Assembly: GCA_021787255.1 (NCBI GenBank)
Contig: JAJYMD010000274.1
Span: 1-6,009 of the forward strand
Reading direction: 5' to 3'
DNA: 6,009 bases
Source: Actinomycetes bacterium
Lineage (GTDB): Bacteria > Actinomycetota > Acidimicrobiia > Acidimicrobiales > RAAP-2
Part shown: positions 1 through 6,009 of the stretch, in pieces
Numbering within the stretch: position 1 is the first letter of the stretch
How the letters are laid out: each line of letters starts with the position of its first letter
Position numbers and translations under genes: made by a program
The notes under the pieces: generated by a model
Seen by the model: only the letters and a program-made list of their open reading frames with translations
Told to the model about the DNA's origin: nothing
Database searches by the model: none

Positions 1-17
1 CGCTCTTTCCCGTCGGC

Positions 18-72
18 TCTGGTGGTCTTCTGGTGGTCTTCTGGCGCTCTTCTGGTGGTCTTCTGGCGCCCA
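18..72. repeat. 11-bp tandem repeat, about five copies
   Basis: Five head-to-tail units with consensus TCTGGTGGTCT. Copies 1, 2 and 4 (18-28, 29-39, 51-61) are identical. Copy 3 (40-50) reads TCTGGCGCTCT, and copy 5 (62-72) keeps only the first half before decaying (TCTGGCGCCCA). The period is not a multiple of three and the unit is pyrimidine-rich on this strand, so it does not look like coding repeat. It lies about 135 bp upstream of the acetyltransferase start. The array could begin before the window, since bases 1-7 (CGCTCTT) resemble part of copy 3. A period near one helical turn would place each unit on the same face of the DNA, but no function can be assigned. Confidence 0.9.
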
Positions 73-206
73 CGTGCGCCGACCTGTCACGATTCGGACG
101 TGCCCACGGCGCCACGCGCCACATGGACAGGCTCATCGCGCTGCAACCTTCGACTGGCTTCGCGCGGGCGGCTGGAACGCTCACCCGTCCGCCGCTGTGC
201 CCGGTG
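73..206. other. Non-coding stretch upstream of the acetyltransferase gene
   Basis: Between the 11-bp repeat and the ATG at 207 I see no convincing gene, no clear Shine-Dalgarno sequence, no recognisable -35/-10 pair and no terminator. An open frame does run through it in phase with the acetyltransferase, including an ATG at 123. Its translation is low in family-like features and begins inside the tandem repeat, so I treat it as leader DNA. A CACGTG hexamer palindrome sits at 71-76, which is too short to interpret. Confidence 0.5.
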
Positions 207-815
207 ATGGCGCGCCCGGTACCCGTCCCCCTCGAGCTCACGGGGCGCCGGGTGCTCCTTCGCACGCTGAGCGAGGCGGACTACGACGACTGGCGCGAGG
301 TGCGCAGTCGATGCAGGGACTGGCTCGTGCCCTGGGAGCCGCGACCCAAGGGTGCGCCGCTCCCCGCCGAGGACCGGGCGAGCTTCGCTGCGCGCTGCGC
401 GCTGCGCGAGCGCGAGCGCCAGCTCGGCACCGGTTACGGCTTCGGCATCTTCGTGGAGGGCAGGTTCGCAGGCGAGATCACCCTGTCTTCGATCCAGCGT
501 GGTCCGTTCCAGACTGGCCACATCGGCTACTGGATCGACCGCGACCTCGCGGGCCACGGCTACGTCCCTGAGGCCGTCGTCGTCGTGCTCTCCTTCGCGT
601 TCGACACGATCGCGTTGCACCGTGTCGAGATCTCGATCATCCCGAGAAACCATGCGAGCCTGCGCGTCGTGGAGAAGCTGGGCCTGCGCTCCGAGGGCAT
701 CGCCCAGAAGTACCTCGAGATCGACGGCGAGTGGGAGGACCACGCGAAGTTCGCGATCACCCTCGAGGAGTGGAAGAGGCGCCGCGACGAGCTCCTCGAG
801 CGCTGGATCCGCTGA
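207..815 (+). CDS. GNAT family N-acetyltransferase, RimJ/RimL type
   Basis: A 202-residue cytosolic acetyltransferase predicted to move the acetyl group of acetyl-CoA to an amino group. The family (COG1670) includes enzymes acting on ribosomal-protein N-termini, but the substrate here is unknown. The N-terminal segment RRVLLRTLSEADYDDW (14-29) followed by WLVPWEP (39-45) is the usual opening of these proteins. Residues 103-110 (TGHIGYWI) form the central strand. The acetyl-CoA loop is DLAGHGYVPEAV (113-124), a Q/RxxGxG-type motif with D112-L-A-G-H-G. NHASLRVVEKLGLRSEG (148-164) is the conserved C-terminal signature. The length is typical. I chose ATG 207 because the conserved region begins just after it; GTG at 204 is equally possible, and neither has a good ribosome-binding site. 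The same frame stays open upstream to 33, but that part runs into a tandem repeat. Family assignment is sure; the substrate is not. Confidence 0.9.
   Translation: MARPVPVPLELTGRRVLLRTLSEADYDDWREVRSRCRDWLVPWEPRPKGAPLPAEDRASFAARCALRERERQLGTGYGFGIFVEGRFAGEITLSSIQRGPFQTGHIGYWIDRDLAGHGYVPEAVVVVLSFAFDTIALHRVEISIIPRNHASLRVVEKLGLRSEGIAQKYLEIDGEWEDHAKFAITLEEWKRRRDELLERWIR
387..407. repeat. Three perfect 7-bp tandem units inside the acetyltransferase gene
   Basis: GCTGCGC occurs three times head to tail (387-393, 394-400, 401-407), followed by the related GCGAGCGCGAGC. The 21 bp keep the reading frame and encode part of the helix around residues 61-67 (AARCALR). This may be a recent small expansion or simply a consequence of strong GC bias in an Ala/Arg-rich helix. 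Confidence 0.7.
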
Positions 816-836
816 GGTCGGAGCGCCCCGCCTCCT

Positions 837-848
837 GGCCGCGCGGCC
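837..848. repeat. 12-bp perfect palindrome after the acetyltransferase gene
   Basis: GGCCGCGCGGCC is its own reverse complement and starts 22 bp after the acetyltransferase stop codon. Its left arm GGCCGCG could also pair with CGCGGCC at 859-865 or 893-899 inside the neighbouring 17-bp repeats, giving alternative hairpins. No T-tract follows, so it is not an obvious intrinsic terminator, although GC-rich stems without a U-tract may act this way in high-GC bacteria. It overlaps the first 17-bp repeat unit by 4 bases. Confidence 0.6.
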
Positions 849-929
849 GGGTCCTGGACGCGGCCGGTTCTTGAAGGCGGCCAGGTCCTGGACGCGGCCG
901 GTTCCTGGAGGCGGCCAGGTCCTGGACGC
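845..929. repeat. 17-bp tandem repeat, five copies in an A-B-A-B-A pattern
   Basis: Five uninterrupted 17-bp units fill the gap between the acetyltransferase and SNF2 genes. A-type units (845-861, 879-895, 913-929) read GGCCAGGTCCTGGACGC, with G at position 5 in the first copy; the last two are identical. B-type units (862-878, 896-912) read GGCCGGTTCCTGGAGGC, with two changes in the first (TT for CT and AA for GA). A and B differ at positions 5, 7 and 15, which gives a 34-bp higher-order period. A units 2 and 3 hold the odd-length inverted repeat CCAGG-T-CCTGG (881-891, 915-925). The period is not a multiple of three and the region lies outside genes. It may be a non-coding satellite, a multi-site binding region or a structured RNA leader. 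Confidence 0.93.
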
Positions 930-947
930 CGCCTCGCCAGCCTCCAC

Positions 948-961
948 GCTGCGCGCGCAGC
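948..961. repeat. 14-bp perfect palindrome upstream of the SNF2 gene
   Basis: GCTGCGCGCGCAGC is an exact palindrome centred 28 bp before the SNF2 start codon, and it directly abuts the inverted repeat at 962-980. The alternating CG core could arise by chance in DNA this GC-rich. Its place in a promoter-sized gap, next to another symmetric element, makes an operator possible. No regulator can be named. Confidence 0.55.
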
Positions 962-980
962 CCGTCGATAGCCTCGACGG
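962..980. promoter_or_regulatory. Inverted repeat (7+5+7) abutting the SNF2 start codon; possible operator or leader hairpin
   Basis: CCGTCGA (962-968), spacer TAGCC (969-973), TCGACGG (974-980): the two arms are exact reverse complements and the element ends 2 bp before the ATG at 983. As DNA it is shaped like a dimeric repressor site. As RNA it would form a 7-bp hairpin with a 5-base loop covering the ribosome-binding region, so either reading predicts control of SNF2 and hence SWIM expression. The symmetry is seen; the function is inferred. Confidence 0.45.
969..974 (+). promoter_or_regulatory. Possible -10 element (TAGCCT) for a leaderless SNF2 transcript
   Basis: TAGCCT fits the TANNNT core of actinobacterial -10 boxes and lies 8 bases before the ATG at 983. 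That spacing would start transcription at or next to the start codon. No convincing Shine-Dalgarno sequence precedes the ATG, which suits a leaderless mRNA. There is no recognisable -35 box; the region around 946-951 reads ACGCTG. It occupies the spacer of the inverted repeat at 962-980. Weak evidence only. Confidence 0.25.
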
Positions 981-982
981 CG

Positions 983-4140
<3,158 letters not shown>

Positions 4141-4144
<4 letters not shown>

Positions 4145-4971
4145 GCCGGCAGCCGCAGATCGGCGCGACCTGGTGGTCGCAGCGGTTCCTCGAGTCGCTC
4201 GAGTCGGTGATGGCCGGCAGGCTCGCGGCGCTGGGTCGCTCCTACGCCAGGCGGGGCCAGGTGTTGAACCTCGAGATCGGCGCGGGCGTCGTCGCTGCGA
4301 CCCTCGAGGGCGGCCGTGAGGATCCCTACGTCGTCCGCCTGCGGATGCCCGTCGTGCCTCCCGAGGACTGGGACCGCATCGTGGGGTCGCTGGTGGCGCG
4401 TGCCGGGTACGCCGCGCGCATGCTCGCAGGCGAGCTGCCATCCGGTGTGGAGGAGGTCTTCGCCGAGCACGGCGCATCGCTTCTCCCCGCGCCGCACGCG
4501 CGTCTCGTCACCGAGTGCACCTGCCCGGAGTGGGAGAACCCCTGCCCGCACATCGCGGCGGTCTGCTACGTGCTCGCCGGGGAGCTCGACCGGCAGCCCT
4601 TCTCGCTCTTCGCCTGGCGGGGGATGGGAAGAGACGAGCTGCTCGCCGCGCTCCGGTCGCGCCGGCGGCAGCTTGCCGGCGCGACCGCGGACGGCGACGA
4701 TCCTGGCTCGGGCGAGCTCGACCGTGCCCGGGACGAAAGAGGCGACGACCCGCTCGACCTGGACGTGATCGACCTGTACGAGCGGTTCTGGGTCGCAGGT
4801 CACGAGCTCGCTCTCGTCCGCGTCGAGCCCCAAGAGGCCGAGGTGGCGTCGGCCGCGCTTCGCCTTGCCCCGCGCAAGACGATCCGCGTGCGGGGAGGAG
4901 ACCTCGTGGACGTGCTCGCGCCCGCGTACCGCGTGATCGCCGCGGCCGCCGCCGAGCGCGCGCGCCGCTGA
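4141..4971 (+). CDS. SWIM zinc-finger domain protein, partner of the SNF2 ATPase
   Basis: A 276-residue soluble protein with one SWIM zinc finger, CxCx6CxH: C126, C128, C135 and H137 in ECTCPEWENPCPH. SWIM fingers occur in SWI2/SNF2 ATPases and MuDR-type transposases and are thought to bind DNA or protein. The N-terminus (WWSQRFLESLES, 11-22; LAALGRSYARRGQVLNLEI, 28-46) is the usual opening of actinobacterial SWIM proteins encoded beside SNF2 genes. Residues 171-205 form a charged, probably flexible linker. A C-terminal part (about 206-276: YERFWVAG, then LAPAYRVIAAAAAE) looks folded and helical. The start is GTG 4141, whose bases overlap the SNF2 stop (GTGA). The next in-frame ATG (4210) would cut off the conserved N-terminus. 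The overlap points to coupled translation and near-equal dosage. Probably a DNA-targeting or regulatory subunit; that role is inferred from context. Confidence 0.92.
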
Positions 4972-4976
4972 CCGGT

Positions 4977-6009
4977 TCAGTCTCCCGAGGGCTGTACCAC
5001 CGAGGGGGGGTGCCGGAAGCACTGCTCCACGTCGTGCTCATAGAGGCAGCCGGCAGGTTGGCGCCCTGCGCCCTTGCGCAAGCGCCGGCTGCGCGCGAAG
5101 GACGCGAAGGACTGGACCGCACCCGAGCTCGTGTAGCGATAGACGAAACCTGCTGCGACGAGCCGTGAGGTGTCCATGCCCCGACCGTAGCGGAGCAGCG
5201 CTTCGAGCTCGGGCGGGAGGCCGAAGATCCCCAGGTGCACGAGCGGCGCAATGGCAAGCGACGGCCGCACCGGCGGTAGCGGGAACAGCCGGGTCCCGCA
5301 GATGGCGGCGACCTCGCTCAAGGGCAGCCGTCCGGCTCCCGCGACGTTGTAGGTGCCTGCGAGGCGGTGGCGGGTGACGAACTCGAGAGCCCGGACGACA
5401 TCGTCCTCTTCGACGAACTGCAAGAGCGGGTCGAACCCGAGCACGTAGGGGCACAGCGGCCTCGACAGGTTCTTGCCGATCGCGCTGGCGACGTCGGAGC
5501 CGAGCACGTCCGCGACGCGGAGGATCGCGACGACCGTGGAGGGCGTGTGGTCCGCGAAGTCGCGCACCAGGGCTTCCGCCTCGATCAGCGAGCGCTCCAC
5601 GTCGGTGCGCGGGGCGCTCGTGCGGGGCGTGTCCTCGGCGAAGGTCGCAGGGTCCCACGCCGCCGAGCCGTAGACGACGCCCGAGGACCTCACGACGAGC
5701 TGTCGAACCGAGGAGTCCGCAGCGTCCGCCGCGGCGAGCAGGTTCATCGTGCCGATCACGTTGACCTCGTGGATCGTGTGCGAGGGCGCCTGGGTCGAGT
5801 CGGCGATCAAAGACGTATGGACCACCGTGTCGACCCTGGTCGCGCGGACGATGCGGCTCAGGGTGGAGTAGGTCTGGTCCGAGCGGACGAGCTCTGCGCG
5901 CTCGAACCCCATCTTCGGGTCGCCCGTGCCGAGGCCGAGCACCACGTCGATCCCGGAGTCCGCCTCGAGCCGCTGGACCACGCGGCCACCCAAGTGGGTG
6001 TCGGCGCCG
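4977..6009 (-). CDS. NAD-dependent epimerase/dehydratase-like SDR protein (GalE2/GalE3-like), 5' end outside the window
   Basis: The last 343 codons of an extended short-chain dehydrogenase/reductase. The frame runs off the window edge: upstream of the TTG at 5993 it reads GADTH-LGGRVVQRL, the remains of the Rossmann nucleotide-binding motif, so the true start is beyond 6009. Counting from that TTG, core features are VDTVVHTSL (54-62), HEVNVIGTMNLL (75-86) and the SSGVVYGS strand (103-110). Further on are YVLGFDPLLQFVEEDDVVRAL (183-203), TYNVAGAG (214-221) and LLRYGRGMDTSRL (266-278). This pattern resembles the mycobacterial/actinobacterial GalE2/GalE3 group, whose substrates are unclear. The YxxxK catalytic pair seems absent: after the Ser strand the matching stretch is RTDVERSLIEAE (129-140). 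The conserved core ends near 306, and a 30-odd residue tail with two Cys (316, 325) follows. The gene converges on SWIM with 5 bp between the stop codons and no terminator between them. Confidence 0.9.
   Translation of the reverse strand, partial: GADTHLGGRVVQRLEADSGIDVVLGLGTGDPKMGFERAELVRSDQTYSTLSRIVRATRVDTVVHTSLIADSTQAPSHTIHEVNVIGTMNLLAAADAADSSVRQLVVRSSGVVYGSAAWDPATFAEDTPRTSAPRTDVERSLIEAEALVRDFADHTPSTVVAILRVADVLGSDVASAIGKNLSRPLCPYVLGFDPLLQFVEEDDVVRALEFVTRHRLAGTYNVAGAGRLPLSEVAAICGTRLFPLPPVRPSLAIAPLVHLGIFGLPPELEALLRYGRGMDTSRLVAAGFVYRYTSSGAVQSFASFARSRRLRKGAGRQPAGCLYEHDVEQCFRHPPSVVQPSGD
5004..5010. repeat. Run of seven G (C on the coding strand) near the 3' end of the epimerase-like gene
   Basis: Seven identical bases encode the end of His-Pro-Pro (residues 328-330) about ten codons before the stop. 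It is the longest single-base run I noticed. A slip here would change only the last few residues, but it would also remove the stop codon, because both alternative frames stay open deep into the antisense of the SWIM gene. Confidence 0.8.

Noticed and set aside
33..206. In-frame N-terminal extension of the acetyltransferase, from GTG 33 or ATG 123
   Set aside because: It begins inside the 11-bp tandem repeat, lacks recognisable family features and would make the protein longer than typical. The conserved part begins right after ATG 207.
837..848. Rho-independent terminator for the acetyltransferase gene
   Set aside because: The palindrome has no loop of useful size and no T-tract after it. 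It is listed only as a palindrome.
845..929. CRISPR array
   Set aside because: The units are directly head to tail with no spacers, are only 17 bp long and have no cas genes nearby.
5991..5993. TTG as the start codon of the epimerase-like gene
   Set aside because: The frame continues to the window edge and the upstream residues GADTH complete a Rossmann-type GADTHLGG motif, so the true start lies outside the window.

Overview
The window is GC-rich DNA with the codon pattern of a high-GC Actinomycetota. The protein style of the two right-hand loci (an SNF2/SWIM gene pair and a GalE2/GalE3-like epimerase) fits the same phylum, possibly Acidimicrobiia. That class-level placement is an impression from remembered protein families, not from a marker gene. 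There are no rRNA or tRNA genes, insertion sequences or CRISPR arrays.

Layout, left to right. Bases 1-206 are non-coding as far as I can see and hold a five-copy 11-bp tandem repeat (18-72). A GNAT N-acetyltransferase of the RimJ/RimL type follows on the + strand (207-815). The 167-bp gap after it (816-982) is unusually structured. It holds a 12-bp palindrome, five head-to-tail 17-bp repeats in two alternating versions, a 14-bp perfect palindrome and a 7+5+7 inverted repeat that ends 2 bp before the next start codon.

Next come a large SNF2-family ATPase (983-4144) and a SWIM zinc-finger protein (4141-4971). Their stop and start codons overlap (GTGA), so they almost certainly form one translationally coupled unit. 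Convergent to them, only 5 bp away, is the 3' part of an NAD-dependent epimerase/dehydratase-like SDR protein on the - strand (4977-6009), whose 5' end lies outside the window.

How the genes relate. The SNF2 and SWIM proteins probably act together on DNA or nucleoprotein: the ATPase supplies translocase activity and the SWIM protein a zinc-dependent nucleic-acid or protein contact. In other bacteria the two parts can be fused in one polypeptide. Their cellular job is not settled. The GNAT enzyme shares their direction, but the structured gap makes a simple operon uncertain. The epimerase-like protein appears functionally unrelated. The most notable features are the SNF2-SWIM couple itself and the palindrome/repeat cluster in front of it, which could be its control region.
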